This document shows, piece by piece, positions 7,701 through 15,469 of a DNA stretch of 23,344 bases (positions are counted from its first letter, which is position 1; every line of letters starts with the position of its first letter). The position numbers were made by a program, and so were the translations under genes. Source of the stretch: a virus; IMG/VR virus record IMGVR_UViG_3300006735_000270, positions 1 through 23,344 of that record; one strand, written 5' to 3'. The notes below the pieces were generated by a model that worked only from the letters and a program-made list of their open reading frames with translations, was not told the origin of the DNA and did not search any database.

Positions 7701-8902
7701 CTTTTAAAATTAGGATCAATAGTCCTAAAGATATAATCTCTAGCCCTTCTTACCTTTGGCTCTGGAACATCTCTTAAAGATTTTGGCAATTTACTTGGTC
7801 TTTCTTCTTCAACTACAAATCGTTTTGCTTGATCTATGTTAGTAAAGGTTTTTTCAAACGGTAGCATTTGTGTTCTTTTCTTTAACTCTTCTACTGTTAA
7901 TTCACCATCAAATCTTTTGTCTTGCTCTATAAGATCATCTATTTGCTGTGGTGTTAAAGGCTCTGATTTAAAAACTCTAAATTGACCAGCAGATTCTCTG
8001 ATTTCGTAATCATTCTTTTTAATTTTAGCTTTATAGGTGTTTGTATCACGATCATAAGTAAAAGGTGTTTTCGTAACCTTCTTTCTTTGTTCTTGTACTT
8101 GCTCTACTGTTAATGTTGGATCTTCGGGTTCTGTTCTTGGTATAACCTTTTCAATATTTTTATCAGCTTCATCTGCTTTTTTAATTGCCTCTTCACTTGT
8201 TTCAACCATTTCTTCAGATGGTTTTTTCTTTCTAACATTTTTAAGGCCTCTCACACCAGCAAATATTAATTCAAAAAGTCCAGCAAAAGCAGTTCCCTCA
8301 ATAGCCATTTTTAATCTACCAAGTGCTTCTGTATCATTTTCTTCAGCTTCTAAAAAGTCTGTAAGTGGGTTTTGTAAGGCTGGAACAGATTGTATAAGGT
8401 TTGATAATCTTTCTTCTGTAGGAGAAAAAGCAAATTGTTCTGCGGCAGATCCAGCGACAGTTGCATTAATACCCTTTTGCAACAAAGAAGTGCTACCTCT
8501 AACTGCCTGTACTGTTTTTACAGCAGGTGTGTAAGGTATTGCAAATCCAGCTATATCTCTTGTGATTCCGCCAATAATAGATGTTGGCTCTTCAACTTCA
8601 GGAAGGTCTGGAGTTGCATCAATAATTTGTGATAAGCGTTGTTTTACTGGACTGTACTTACCTTGCGTGCGTAAGAGAAAAGCAGTTGCATCTTTAGTGG
8701 CTTGTGCTGTATCTCTTATAGCACCACCACCAATTCTATAAATACTTTCTAATGCTCCAACCTCTTCTTTTTTGGTTAGATCAACTTCAGATAATTTTTT
8801 AGTTCCGTATTCAGATAACTTTATGGGTTGCGAGCTAGTATCAGGTTGAGGCGTTTCTTGTAAATATTCGCTGAGTTTTATTGATTTGTCTTGCTCTGCC
8901 AT
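4718..8902 (-). CDS. Giant internal virion / DNA-ejection protein (1394 aa)
   Basis: This is the largest gene in the window. The N-terminus contains IKLSEY twice (residues 8-13 and 27-32), a motif I associate with large internal proteins of marine podovirus-like phages. Residues about 45-230 are alternating helical and hydrophobic. About 230-620 is highly charged, lysine/glutamate-rich and probably coiled coil. About 820-835 has NALLSAPPTHIVNMVGNAS, and 1020-1048 has PFIRTPVNIVKYAGERTP, patterns recurring in phage ejection and polyvalent proteins. A hydrophobic segment at about 1064-1087 (GGVMSVLGLYASQGLITG) may insert in membrane. The expected role is to leave the capsid with the DNA and help form a channel across the envelope, as T7 gp16 does. 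I see no lysozyme domain. It starts 8 bases after the previous gene. Confidence 0.75.
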   Translation of the reverse strand: MAEQDKSIKLSEYLQETPQPDTSSQPIKLSEYGTKKLSEVDLTKKEEVGALESIYRIGGGAIRDTAQATKDATAFLLRTQGKYSPVKQRLSQIIDATPDLPEVEEPTSIIGGITRDIAGFAIPYTPAVKTVQAVRGSTSLLQKGINATVAGSAAEQFAFSPTEERLSNLIQSVPALQNPLTDFLEAEENDTEALGRLKMAIEGTAFAGLFELIFAGVRGLKNVRKKKPSEEMVETSEEAIKKADEADKNIEKVIPRTEPEDPTLTVEQVQEQRKKVTKTPFTYDRDTNTYKAKIKKNDYEIRESAGQFRVFKSEPLTPQQIDDLIEQDKRFDGELTVEELKKRTQMLPFEKTFTNIDQAKRFVVEEERPSKLPKSLRDVPEPKVRRARDYIFRTIDPNFKRKSELADALGGKIPLSYLRKGGAMDFDEIAEAMDEDQFFGLGQLERATLEGRPQEDITEEVIEALYNNSVHINDQVPLQQARKINDDIEQKRKLLTESFGIRPDRTTDEEVEKLLKSVEQRTEALELEAKISDSETKRARLIEQDIREGNVGLPSLKDFKDPEIQSTPMSERDLADVIPRVRTEFEDYVKDVDIDNKFTEEVVPPTAPGRQPEKKSKYIINVNMNRLDASIPERKTLEKIAEEYEEPLEVARNVTKFGSNGENLKALAEETGLPLEQLLKGEVGKVLDPVNMYRLRVAHAEALKEVTDLTAAMKDTSKATPELKYEFDVAITRYVGILEKLVGQAAEAGRVLKSFDVPVKAEDGRKTKLITKYFKENKGRSDILDVMADAISKLDDPQQVSKFLKEAWKPSTLDKIQEAWINALLSAPPTHIVNMVGNASNILLSVGEQGTAAIFGLLRGAKEADRLTFKELGARMIGNILGFADGLKAGAKALIDEEYITDPFLKVELARQRAIGGITGKIVRIPTRALAAEDLFFKAINYRQDVMGLATRQAIKEGKQGLNAVRQRVKEILDNPMDELPDLDLKATDYARYQTYTNPLGKFGQSLQNQLSEPHFKVLRFIAPFIRTPVNIVKYAGERTPLGFIFKRYKDAIEAGGAEADIAKAKIAFTGGVMSVLGLYASQGLITGRGPEDVRERAVLRETGWQEYSIKVGDEYISYQRFEPFGILLGLTADFVTASQMIGDNVLVSEGEEQKSQDTELQEELSKVGAYLIASFADNITNKTYLRGVSDVIKAIDDPERYGPTYLNNFLSSPIPNVSGYIRRMDDPYVRDVRGLTDALMNKIPGISVNLPTRRNIFGEPIKYTPGAAPEALGRFGEVFSPARKEQITNDIVFNELLDIEYYPSMPRRTIQGVDLNSDQYEYMMAQHVLQRTKQQILDEILSPGYKELPKYQKKKMIKRIIEGNNEIARFETWSRYPELQEKIELIQQAKLEE

Positions 8903-8910
8903 AATTCATT

Positions 8911-9450
8911 TTAATCCACTTCGATTTTTGTGCCTTGATACATAAGTTCTGTACCTTTTGGATATGTTGCTCTAATATCTTCTATTGATAGGTTAGATAC
9001 ATCGGGAAGCTCTTGTTGTATTTGTCCTCCCCTTGGGGGTATGCCTCTTGTTCGTCTTTCATAGACATCTAGGTTTTGTAGATATGCTTCTAATTGTAAG
9101 TCTTGTGGACTAAGCTCCTCTCCCTTTGCTATTTTCTCAGCAAGATAGGCCTTATAATCAGCCACAGTCATTTCTTTAGGTTGATCTGCTTTATACCTTT
9201 CTAATAAAAGAGTATCAAGTTTTTCTGGACCCATAATTTTTGCTAAATCTTTAAAAGATCCTTCAGGTAGAGTTGCAAGAAAATCTTGATATTTTTTCTT
9301 TTTAGCCTCTTGCTTTTCCTTGCCTTCCTTCATTTCTTGAAGAGCTAAAGTATTTTGCACAAAGTTTTTATCACCTTTTAATGCTCCACCAAGAGCATAT
9401 AACATAAAGGCCAATCTTTCGTTTTTATCTTTGTTTTCAACCTGTGCCAT
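8911..9450 (-). CDS. Putative internal virion protein (179 aa)
   Basis: The N-terminal half of this lysine/glutamate-rich, helical protein (FMLYALGGALKGDKNFVQ, then MKEGKEKQEAKKKKYQDF) looks like a small internal virion or ejection protein. The C-terminal part is polar with IPPRGGQIQQELPD, ending in a short strand-rich segment (YPKGTELMYQGTKIEVD). The start follows the previous stop directly, with AGGAGG (9455-9460) 4 bases before the ATG. Its place between the glutamine-rich protein and the giant ejection protein is the main evidence for the role. Confidence 0.6.
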   Translation of the reverse strand: MAQVENKDKNERLAFMLYALGGALKGDKNFVQNTLALQEMKEGKEKQEAKKKKYQDFLATLPEGSFKDLAKIMGPEKLDTLLLERYKADQPKEMTVADYKAYLAEKIAKGEELSPQDLQLEAYLQNLDVYERRTRGIPPRGGQIQQELPDVSNLSIEDIRATYPKGTELMYQGTKIEVD

Positions 9451-10278
9451 TTAGCCTCCTGGTCGCATAAAATATAAACCTGCTAACTGAGCAGCAGTTC
9501 CTAATACATCGCCTAAACCAGTTTTTTGTTTTGTTGTAGTAATCGGTGTCGTTGTTCCAAGACCAGCTTGTAATAAGCCAAGCTGTTGAGGGCCATAAGC
9601 CAATGCTCTTTGGAACTCTTGATAAGGAACTTGAAGTGCTTGTTGTTGTAGCATTTGTTGTTGTCTGCCGATATCTCCAAGCATACCAAGTCTTTGCATT
9701 TGCTCTTGTTGTAATCCACCTAATAAGCCAGCTTGAAATCTTCTGCCTTCCATTTCTCTAGCAATATCAGCCTCGGCTGCTCTTTTTGCTTGCTCAAATC
9801 CTGTTTGTCTTAAACCCGCAGAAGTCCTAGCCATTTGCTCAACAAATGGTCTTTGTGATTCTGCTTCTAAAATGGCTGATCGTGAACCACCAAAAGCACC
9901 TGCGCCAATAGCTTGAGCTTGTGCCTGTTGTCGTGCTATATCTGCTCTGCGCTGAATATCACCAAGAGAAGTTTCTATAACTTGTTCTTGAAATGGTGAT
10001 TGATATGCACCAATGTCAGCACCTAAAAGGCTTGGTGTTGGAGCTTGTGCAAGCTCTCTAATGCCAGTAATAGGATCAAATTCCATACCCGTTTCAAACA
10101 ACCCACGAGTTGCCTCAAATTGTCTTAATTGATCGGGTGAGAATCCTGCAACCAATGGGCCTGTATATGGCACAAAAGGTTGACCAGCTAACCCTCTAGC
10201 AGATTGAAAAACTTCCTGCTGTTGTCGTTGCTGATATTCTGGTAATGATACTGATTGTGTTGTTTTGCCTTTACTCAT
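9451..10278 (-). CDS. Glutamine/alanine-rich internal virion protein (275 aa)
   Basis: The N-terminus reads SLPEYQQRQQQEVFQSAR, followed by PFVPYTGPLVAGFSPDQLRQF, a pattern I know from putative internal or injection proteins of marine phages. Residues about 95-225 are a long Q/A/R-rich helical region (RADIARQQAQAQAIGAGAFG, then EQMQRLGMLGDIGRQQQMLQ). The C-terminus is glycine-rich with a hydrophobic end (LGTAAQLAGLYFMRPGG). The probable role is ejection with the DNA alongside the giant protein. It shares an ATGA overlap with the preceding gene. Confidence 0.65.
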   Translation of the reverse strand: MSKGKTTQSVSLPEYQQRQQQEVFQSARGLAGQPFVPYTGPLVAGFSPDQLRQFEATRGLFETGMEFDPITGIRELAQAPTPSLLGADIGAYQSPFQEQVIETSLGDIQRRADIARQQAQAQAIGAGAFGGSRSAILEAESQRPFVEQMARTSAGLRQTGFEQAKRAAEADIAREMEGRRFQAGLLGGLQQEQMQRLGMLGDIGRQQQMLQQQALQVPYQEFQRALAYGPQQLGLLQAGLGTTTPITTTKQKTGLGDVLGTAAQLAGLYFMRPGG

Positions 10279-10673
10279 AAATCTTTTCTTATCATATATT
10301 CTGGCTCAAAGCCTAAATGTTTTAGTTTTCTTAACCATCCTTTTCGACCACCGCCATATAATCTTTTACATCCTGCGGTTTTTGCAAATGCCTCTATAGA
10401 TGGCAACATTTCTTCTAATTCTTTGTAATCTCCACCACAAAATAACAAGTTTAATGCTGTATTCTGTGGGAATACTACAAATTCTGTAACCATTGCAGAT
10501 CTCTCTGCGGGCCACAAATGGAATAATCCATGCCTTATTTTATCTTCAATATCGTCTAATGTATAGGAATCTTGGTGTTTGATAGCCTTCGCAATCCAAT
10601 GTTTACAGCGATTCCACTCAATCTCCCAAGCATCTTTCTTGGGAAACTCAACAATATTAGTCGCCTTTTCCAT
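10275..10673 (-). CDS. GNAT-like protein resembling T7 gp13 internal core protein
   Basis: I chose ATG at 10671-10673 (132 residues). A frame-extended TTG at 10677-10679 exists but ATG is more likely. The fold cues are GNAT-like: IRHGLFHLWPAERSAMVTEF, VVFPQNTALNLLFCGG (48-81), an acidic helix, then GCKRLYGGGRKGWLRKLKHLGFE (101-123), whose GR-x-GW...G ending recurs in T7 gp13/DUF2833-type proteins. In T7 that protein is needed for virion morphogenesis. True acetyltransferase activity is not shown. It overlaps the upstream gene and shares ATGA with the downstream one, inside the ejection block. Confidence 0.65.
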   Translation of the reverse strand: MEKATNIVEFPKKDAWEIEWNRCKHWIAKAIKHQDSYTLDDIEDKIRHGLFHLWPAERSAMVTEFVVFPQNTALNLLFCGGDYKELEEMLPSIEAFAKTAGCKRLYGGGRKGWLRKLKHLGFEPEYMIRKDL

Positions 10674-11022
10674 ATTCAATAATACTTAAAACCAAGTCAA
10701 TGTTTGCATGGTTGACTTGTGCTTTGATGATTTCCCCTTGCAGTAGAATTATCCCTGCGTTAGTTTGTAATTCTTCAGTAGCGTGTGCTGTTATGTTTTT
10801 TTGTTTATAGATAAAAAACTCATTTGAGCTAGTATCAGTGATTGATACATCTAAATTAGTTTGCTGATTACCATGATCGCAAGCTAGAAAACCTTTGACA
10901 ATCGCAAAATCAAAGTCACCACCCGTAGGTGCTGTATATATGGTTTGCTGTGTGGTAGCTGCAAAAGAATATTTAACATTGATAGCACGCTGTATGTACT
11001 GTCGTTGTGAGGATACATCCAT
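10657..11022 (-). CDS. Small beta-rich structural protein (121 aa)
   Basis: The strand-rich sequence (INVKYSFAATTQQTIYTAPTG, then NLDVSITDTSSNEFFIYKQK, then HANIDLVLSIIEYGKGD) looks like a jelly-roll-like decoration, tail or collar protein. No family is recognised with confidence. The gene starts one base inside the stop of the P22 gp10-like gene (TAATG), which implies coupled synthesis with that tail component. Confidence 0.55.
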   Translation of the reverse strand: MDVSSQRQYIQRAINVKYSFAATTQQTIYTAPTGGDFDFAIVKGFLACDHGNQQTNLDVSITDTSSNEFFIYKQKNITAHATEELQTNAGIILLQGEIIKAQVNHANIDLVLSIIEYGKGD

Positions 11023-12536
11023 TATCTTCTGCCTCTATTCTTTACATCTAAGCGTATATCACCGACTTGGAAGTCTTGAGTTGTGCTTCCTGTGACTGTC
11101 ATTTCTACTTGGCGTGCGGTAAACCTAGCATCGGTATAACCATCACCTGAAGAATCAAAAGTAAAGCTACCAAAGTCCGTTTCAGGGCCTAAAGGAGTAA
11201 ATTTACCTTTAAAACTTAGGGTTACACCAGGTAAAGAGCTTGCTTCTTCGTCTGGAATGATTTGATTACATTGCACATATCTATCACCTTGACCAATCTG
11301 TATTGGCCCTGTTGTGCAAAAAGGCGATCTACCATTAAGATTAGGTGAATTACCAAGTAAAGTTGATTCGTGTTCGTAAACAAATCCGCTTGAATCAGCA
11401 GAGATAGGATAATTAAACACGCCTTGGTCGATCCAACATCCTCTATCAAGTTCACCGATTGACCATACATTTTGTGCATAGTTCCAAATTACATATTTAT
11501 TGGGTGTGTATTGAGTATCACCGCTTGGGAATCCCCACCATATCTCATTGAAGTTAGAGTTATGTCCACCCCAACAAGCACCTTTGCCTGGTACGTTGAG
11601 ATTATCAAAAACATAATCATGCACATCGCAAGGTATTTCTCTAACTGTACCATCATAGATATAGAAAGCATTTTCACCCATCCATGCAAGGAAATTGCCT
11701 GTAGGCACAATTACTCTTCTGCCTACTGCTTTACAATTTGTACCTGCATCAGCAATACCATAAACAAAAGGTGAGCCAGAATAAAACATTCTGTTAATGC
11801 CTGTATCACTAAAAATGATAATGTCAGACCTAAACTTAACAGCGTATAAAGCTCTACCACCTGTAGGGATTTGTAAATCACCTGCGGTGTTGGTTGCTTT
11901 TGATGTCCAAGTATTACGATCTTCTCTGGTTGACCATGCTACTTTTCTTGGATCACTTGCTGAACCAATCGCAACTAAATGTCTTTCATTAGTAACAATG
12001 GTTGCTTGGTTGCCTACGGGTGCGCCTGTGACTGCGGTTGCTATGGTATCAGCAGTACCGCCTGAGTTTGGCGACCATTTATAAATCTTGCCATCGCCTG
12101 AGAAACAGAAAATTAAATCTTCACCCCAATTACTGAATGAGAAATGGCCTGTTTTTAAGGGTAGTCCAGACTGACTTCTAGCATCGCCATAATCTTCTGA
12201 ACCATAAGTATATGCACCAAATCCTAAAGGATCATTACTTGCATCATTGACAAAGCCTGTGGGTGTAATATCTGTCCATGTATTGTCATACAAAACAAAA
12301 ACTTTTTGTCTTGTACCAACTGCTAAAACAGGATCACCAGCATTATCTGAATAGGCGTACATCCCAATGGGTGCGCCTGTAAGTGCTGTGTTTCTAAGTT
12401 TTTCCCAGCCACCAATAGGTTTTAGGTAGCCATTTTCAAAGCGAACTAAATCCCCGTCAACCCAACGACCTTTATTACCATAGTCAGTTCCGTTCTTGAC
12501 TATGCCTGCGGGTGGAGTAACTGGAATGAGTGCCAT
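11022..12536 (-). CDS. P22 gp10-like tail / packaged-DNA stabilization protein
   Basis: This 504-residue protein starts with MALIPVTPPAGIVKNGTDYG, followed by GRWVDGDLVRFENGYLKPIGGWEK. This resembles the N-terminus of proteins annotated as P22-type DNA stabilization or tail hub/nozzle proteins. The body has repeated WxT, VAVGT, HLVAIGS and IWWGFPSGDTQY patterns consistent with a beta-propeller. The length is close to P22 gp10 (about 470). The role is to extend the portal/adaptor tube and hold the fibre. It follows the tail fibre gene by about 50 bases, which contain a tiny truncated ORF. Confidence 0.7.
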   Translation of the reverse strand: MALIPVTPPAGIVKNGTDYGNKGRWVDGDLVRFENGYLKPIGGWEKLRNTALTGAPIGMYAYSDNAGDPVLAVGTRQKVFVLYDNTWTDITPTGFVNDASNDPLGFGAYTYGSEDYGDARSQSGLPLKTGHFSFSNWGEDLIFCFSGDGKIYKWSPNSGGTADTIATAVTGAPVGNQATIVTNERHLVAIGSASDPRKVAWSTREDRNTWTSKATNTAGDLQIPTGGRALYAVKFRSDIIIFSDTGINRMFYSGSPFVYGIADAGTNCKAVGRRVIVPTGNFLAWMGENAFYIYDGTVREIPCDVHDYVFDNLNVPGKGACWGGHNSNFNEIWWGFPSGDTQYTPNKYVIWNYAQNVWSIGELDRGCWIDQGVFNYPISADSSGFVYEHESTLLGNSPNLNGRSPFCTTGPIQIGQGDRYVQCNQIIPDEEASSLPGVTLSFKGKFTPLGPETDFGSFTFDSSGDGYTDARFTARQVEMTVTGSTTQDFQVGDIRLDVKNRGRR

Positions 12537-12540
12537 TCAC

Positions 12541-12591
12541 TTATGATCCTATAATTTTAGTTTTTACATCCCAAGTATATGAGATTGCCAT
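12541..12591 (-). pseudogene. Tiny ORF or remnant with a MAI(S/T)YTW-type N-terminus
   Basis: The ATG overlaps the tail fibre stop codon (TAATG) and encodes only 16 residues, [16 protein letters not shown], before a TAA. The first seven residues match the N-terminus of small tail-associated proteins found after fibre genes in marine phages (MAITYTW..., normally about 100 residues). It may be a decayed copy or a leader peptide coupling fibre and gp10-like synthesis. The family match rests on only a few residues. Confidence 0.35.
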
Positions 12592-14210
12592 TATGCGTTT
12601 TCCAATGTTTCTATTCTAGTTTCTAGTGCTTCTATTTTAGTTATCGCTTCTTGTAATGCACCTGTTAAAAGTGGTACAAGTTTTGCTTGGTCGATACCTT
12701 GATAAACAGGGAAAGTATGTGAAGCTGTCCAAGTACTATCAGAAGGGAACTTAGGATTTTCTCCTGTTTTACCTTCTGTCCATTCATCTTCTGTAACACC
12801 ATCAGCAAAAACACTTCCATCGGATGAAAGTACTGCATTTTCTGCTGTTTTAGTTTCGTTATGAGTTCCTGTTACTGCTTCAGGTACAACTGTACTTGCC
12901 TCATGTGCAATAAATCCATCAACCAAAGTATTTGTTTCATCTTCAATCCAATTAAACCTTCGAGGTTGTAGTTCTTTTACTCTAGTAATTGCACCAGTCA
13001 TATCTACAACATTTTCTTTTAATCTATGATCTGAAGATGTGTTAAAAGATGTAGAACTAGCATTGTTTGTTATAGTGCCAACAACTGAACCACTTGAATT
13101 TTGAAATGCCATAGGGATACCGTTTGTATTTAACCCTTTAATAACAAAACCATGATTAGTTGATATGTTATGTTGCATAAACATTTGAGCATAGTAATTG
13201 GTTGAGCCTACAGCATAATCACCGTTTATATAAACACCACCATTAGTAGCTACAGTTGTTTTAGATGTCATACCAAAGAAAAGACCACCTGTTGAATCTA
13301 GCCTCATGCGTTCTGAATTAGAGCCACCAGTAGCTTGAGTAAAGAACTGCATGTCGGCAGCATCATTATTGCCACCTACTCTACTTGCTCTGATCATGGC
13401 AACACTATCACTAGCGTTTTCAAAAATAATACTACCTACTGCACCATTAGATGATTTATTACCATTTAGTTTTAAATCAACCCCTGTATCTGAAGCTGAA
13501 GTTGCTATTTCTAAATCTACATCTGGACTTGAAGTTCCAATACCTACTTTTCCTGCACCTGTAACTCTAAGCCTTGATATACCGCCAGAATCTAAAACTT
13601 GCAAAGCGTGGTCTGTTGCATTTGTTCCAGCTCGTATTTCCAAACCATAGTTTACGCCTGTTCCTGCTGTATTTCTTATAAATGCAGTATTTTCATTTGA
13701 AGTAGAAGATTCAACATGAAGAGGGTTAGATGGACTTGTACTGCCTATACCAACCTGCTCTGACGAATTTATGGTGATTGCTGTTGCATCAGCATTGTCA
13801 TCAATACCCCTTGAGGTAAAGTTTGTAGAAACAGTTAAATCTTGTGTAATCGTTACATCTTGGTTTTCATCAATTGTAATCGCAGGAGTTGTACCAACTG
13901 CTGATCCTGAACCAATAATTAAATCATCGGCACTATCGTCTAAACCAATATAGAAGTCTTGAGCATTACCATCAAAGACAAGTTTAGTATCTTCAGCACC
14001 GCCATCACCTATTGTTAAACTTGGGTTAGTCCCTTTAAGAACAACTGCGCCACCGAAGTCAACTTGGCCCATATCAACCGCAGTTCCAGATAAACTGAAA
14101 ATGCCATCGACTGTATCCAAGTCATTATTAATCTTTGTACCCCAGGTATCGGTGGATGCACCGACCTCTGGTTTGGTTAGGTTTAAGTTAGTAGTAAATG
14201 TATCTGCCAT
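12591..14210 (-). CDS. Tail fibre/spike with C-terminal Peptidase_S74 chaperone domain
   Basis: The N-terminus of this 539-residue protein ([20 protein letters not shown]) is the usual virion-attachment start of such fibres. Residues about 45-380 are low-complexity beta repeats ([65 protein letters not shown]) typical of trimeric fibres. The intramolecular chaperone begins at [11 protein letters not shown]393 in SDHRLK is the expected autocleavage serine, with R396 and K398. [15 protein letters not shown] and VDGFIAHEA complete the S74 signature, and a coiled coil (about 515-537) ends it. The domain trimerises the fibre and is then clipped off. AAGGAAAG precedes the ATG. Confidence 0.88.
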   Translation of the reverse strand: MADTFTTNLNLTKPEVGASTDTWGTKINNDLDTVDGIFSLSGTAVDMGQVDFGGAVVLKGTNPSLTIGDGGAEDTKLVFDGNAQDFYIGLDDSADDLIIGSGSAVGTTPAITIDENQDVTITQDLTVSTNFTSRGIDDNADATAITINSSEQVGIGSTSPSNPLHVESSTSNENTAFIRNTAGTGVNYGLEIRAGTNATDHALQVLDSGGISRLRVTGAGKVGIGTSSPDVDLEIATSASDTGVDLKLNGNKSSNGAVGSIIFENASDSVAMIRASRVGGNNDAADMQFFTQATGGSNSERMRLDSTGGLFFGMTSKTTVATNGGVYINGDYAVGSTNYYAQMFMQHNISTNHGFVIKGLNTNGIPMAFQNSSGSVVGTITNNASSTSFNTSSDHRLKENVVDMTGAITRVKELQPRRFNWIEDETNTLVDGFIAHEASTVVPEAVTGTHNETKTAENAVLSSDGSVFADGVTEDEWTEGKTGENPKFPSDSTWTASHTFPVYQGIDQAKLVPLLTGALQEAITKIEALETRIETLENA

Positions 14211-14221
14211 AAATCTTTCCT

Positions 14222-15064
14222 TTAAGCTGCTTCTTGTTTATCTTTCTCTGTCCATGATGTTGACGGATTCGATACATCCGTCCAAGTTGTTGTGACTGTT
14301 TGATCTGTCCATGTATCAGAGGGAACAACAATATCAGTCCATTTTAAACTACCAATCGCAGAAAAACTACTTGTTTGTGCTAGTGTCGATGATCCTCTGT
14401 CGATTTGTCTGCCGATTGCAGTAAAGTCAGAGGTTTGAGCAAAAATCGCATTGCCTGTAACTGTAAATCTGCCTGTAGCAGTCATGTTTGATATTACAGG
14501 GCCAATGGATGCACCTTTATCGATCTGAGTTCCTGTAGCGGTCATGCTAGAAACACCAGCGATGGTTGCAGATCCTAGGTCAATTTGAACCCCTGTAGCA
14601 GTCATACTGCTTGTTCCTGCAATAGTAGATGCGCCTCTATCTATTTGAGTACCAACCGCAGACATACTGCTGACACCTGCGATTGTGGCTGTACCACGAT
14701 CAATCTGTCTGCCTGTTGCAGTTGCACTAGATGTTTGAGCTATAGTCGCTGATCCACGATCTATTTGTCGACCTATAGCTGAAGCACTAGAAACTGCTGA
14801 TATGGTTGATGCGCCAAGACTTATTACATGACCAACCGAGGTAAATCCTGAAGTTTGAGCAGATGTTCCTGCTCCAAGTTTGATAACTACTCCAGCAGAA
14901 GTAAATCCTGAAGAAGCAGCAATGGTAGAACTACCGAATCTCTTTACAGAAGATTCAGCAGTAAAACCAGAAGTTTGCGATGCGGTAGCCGCACCTTCGT
15001 GATAAACGGGAGTTCCATAATGGGACTTCCCGTAGGTATATTGACCGTAGCCTACTGAGGCCAT
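14222..15064 (-). CDS. Tandem 20-residue repeat protein, putative tail/fibre component
   Basis: In this 280-residue protein, residues 1-23 are Tyr/Gly-rich ([14 protein letters not shown]). Residues 24-243 are eleven ungapped 20-residue repeats with consensus G-[AS]-x-T-I-A-x-x-S-S-x-[ST]-A-x-G-x-Q-I-D-x, which would suit a beta-solenoid or fibrous shaft. Residues 242-273 contain four WT(D/E) motifs at W242, W252, W261 and W271. There is no catalytic motif. It lies between the 130-residue structural protein and the S74 fibre and is probably a fibre-associated or adhesin-like virion protein. Its gene holds 11 x 60 bp repeats and so may change in length by recombination. Confidence 0.7.
   Translation of the reverse strand: MASVGYGQYTYGKSHYGTPVYHEGAATASQTSGFTAESSVKRFGSSTIAASSGFTSAGVVIKLGAGTSAQTSGFTSVGHVISLGASTISAVSSASAIGRQIDRGSATIAQTSSATATGRQIDRGTATIAGVSSMSAVGTQIDRGASTIAGTSSMTATGVQIDLGSATIAGVSSMTATGTQIDKGASIGPVISNMTATGRFTVTGNAIFAQTSDFTAIGRQIDRGSSTLAQTSSFSAIGSLKWTDIVVPSDTWTDQTVTTTWTDVSNPSTSWTEKDKQEAA
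14336..14995 (-). repeat. Eleven 60-bp tandem coding repeats
   Basis: The 660 bases are exactly 11 units of 60 bases in frame, each encoding 20 residues. Units 4-8 are most alike (QID[RLK] at the boundary and TIAxxSS in the core). The first three and last two are diverged, and the ninth ([20 protein letters not shown]) lacks the T-I-A core. The DNA copies differ at many positions, so duplication is not very recent. Confidence 0.85.
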
Positions 15065-15068
15065 TGTC

Positions 15069-15461
15069 TTATGCTAATGTGATATCTAAATCGCCAGCAT
15101 CAAATCTGAATACGTCTCCACTAGATACAGTTTTGTTAGCAGTCAAACTTGCATAAGCAAGTAAGTTACCAGAACTTGAGGCATCCATGATGCCTACAGC
15201 TACAACTGTTCCATAGTCTGCGGTTGCAGTTGGATATTCAATCGCGGCAGCATTTGTCGCTGTTGTGGGATTTGTACCTGATACATTGAATGTAGCAGTT
15301 TGTCTTGCATAAGCTCCACCTGAAACTTCAGTACCGCCACCAGTATCAGTTGGTGCTACAGTAAATAAAGCCACATATAATGTTGTTGGTGCAGTATAAG
15401 CAGTTCCGCCAAATACATGATCTAATACTTTGTCTTCTAAATAATCGCTAAATCCAGCCAT
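15069..15461 (-). CDS. Putative minor structural (tail/fibre-like) protein, 130 aa
   Basis: It starts with AGFSDYLEDKVLDHVFGGTAYTAPTTLYVALFT and continues as a beta-rich domain with GGAYARQTATF and GIMDASSSGNLLAYASLTANKTV. This pattern recurs in small phage structural proteins annotated as tail fibre-like or minor virion proteins, especially the TLYVALFT strand. Its exact role is not established. AGGAG at 15467-15471, 5 bases before the ATG, is strong and suggests high expression. It sits between the adaptor and the repeat protein. Confidence 0.65.
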   Translation of the reverse strand: MAGFSDYLEDKVLDHVFGGTAYTAPTTLYVALFTVAPTDTGGGTEVSGGAYARQTATFNVSGTNPTTATNAAAIEYPTATADYGTVVAVGIMDASSSGNLLAYASLTANKTVSSGDVFRFDAGDLDITLA

Positions 15462-15469
15462 TTTTACTC

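Noticed and set aside
10275-10679. TTG start at 10679 for the GNAT-like gene
   Set aside because: An ATG two codons later is available and leaves the conserved part intact.
14336-14995. Possible CRISPR-like array
   Set aside because: The 60-bp units are contiguous, degenerate and in frame, with no conserved repeat/variable spacer alternation and no cas genes.
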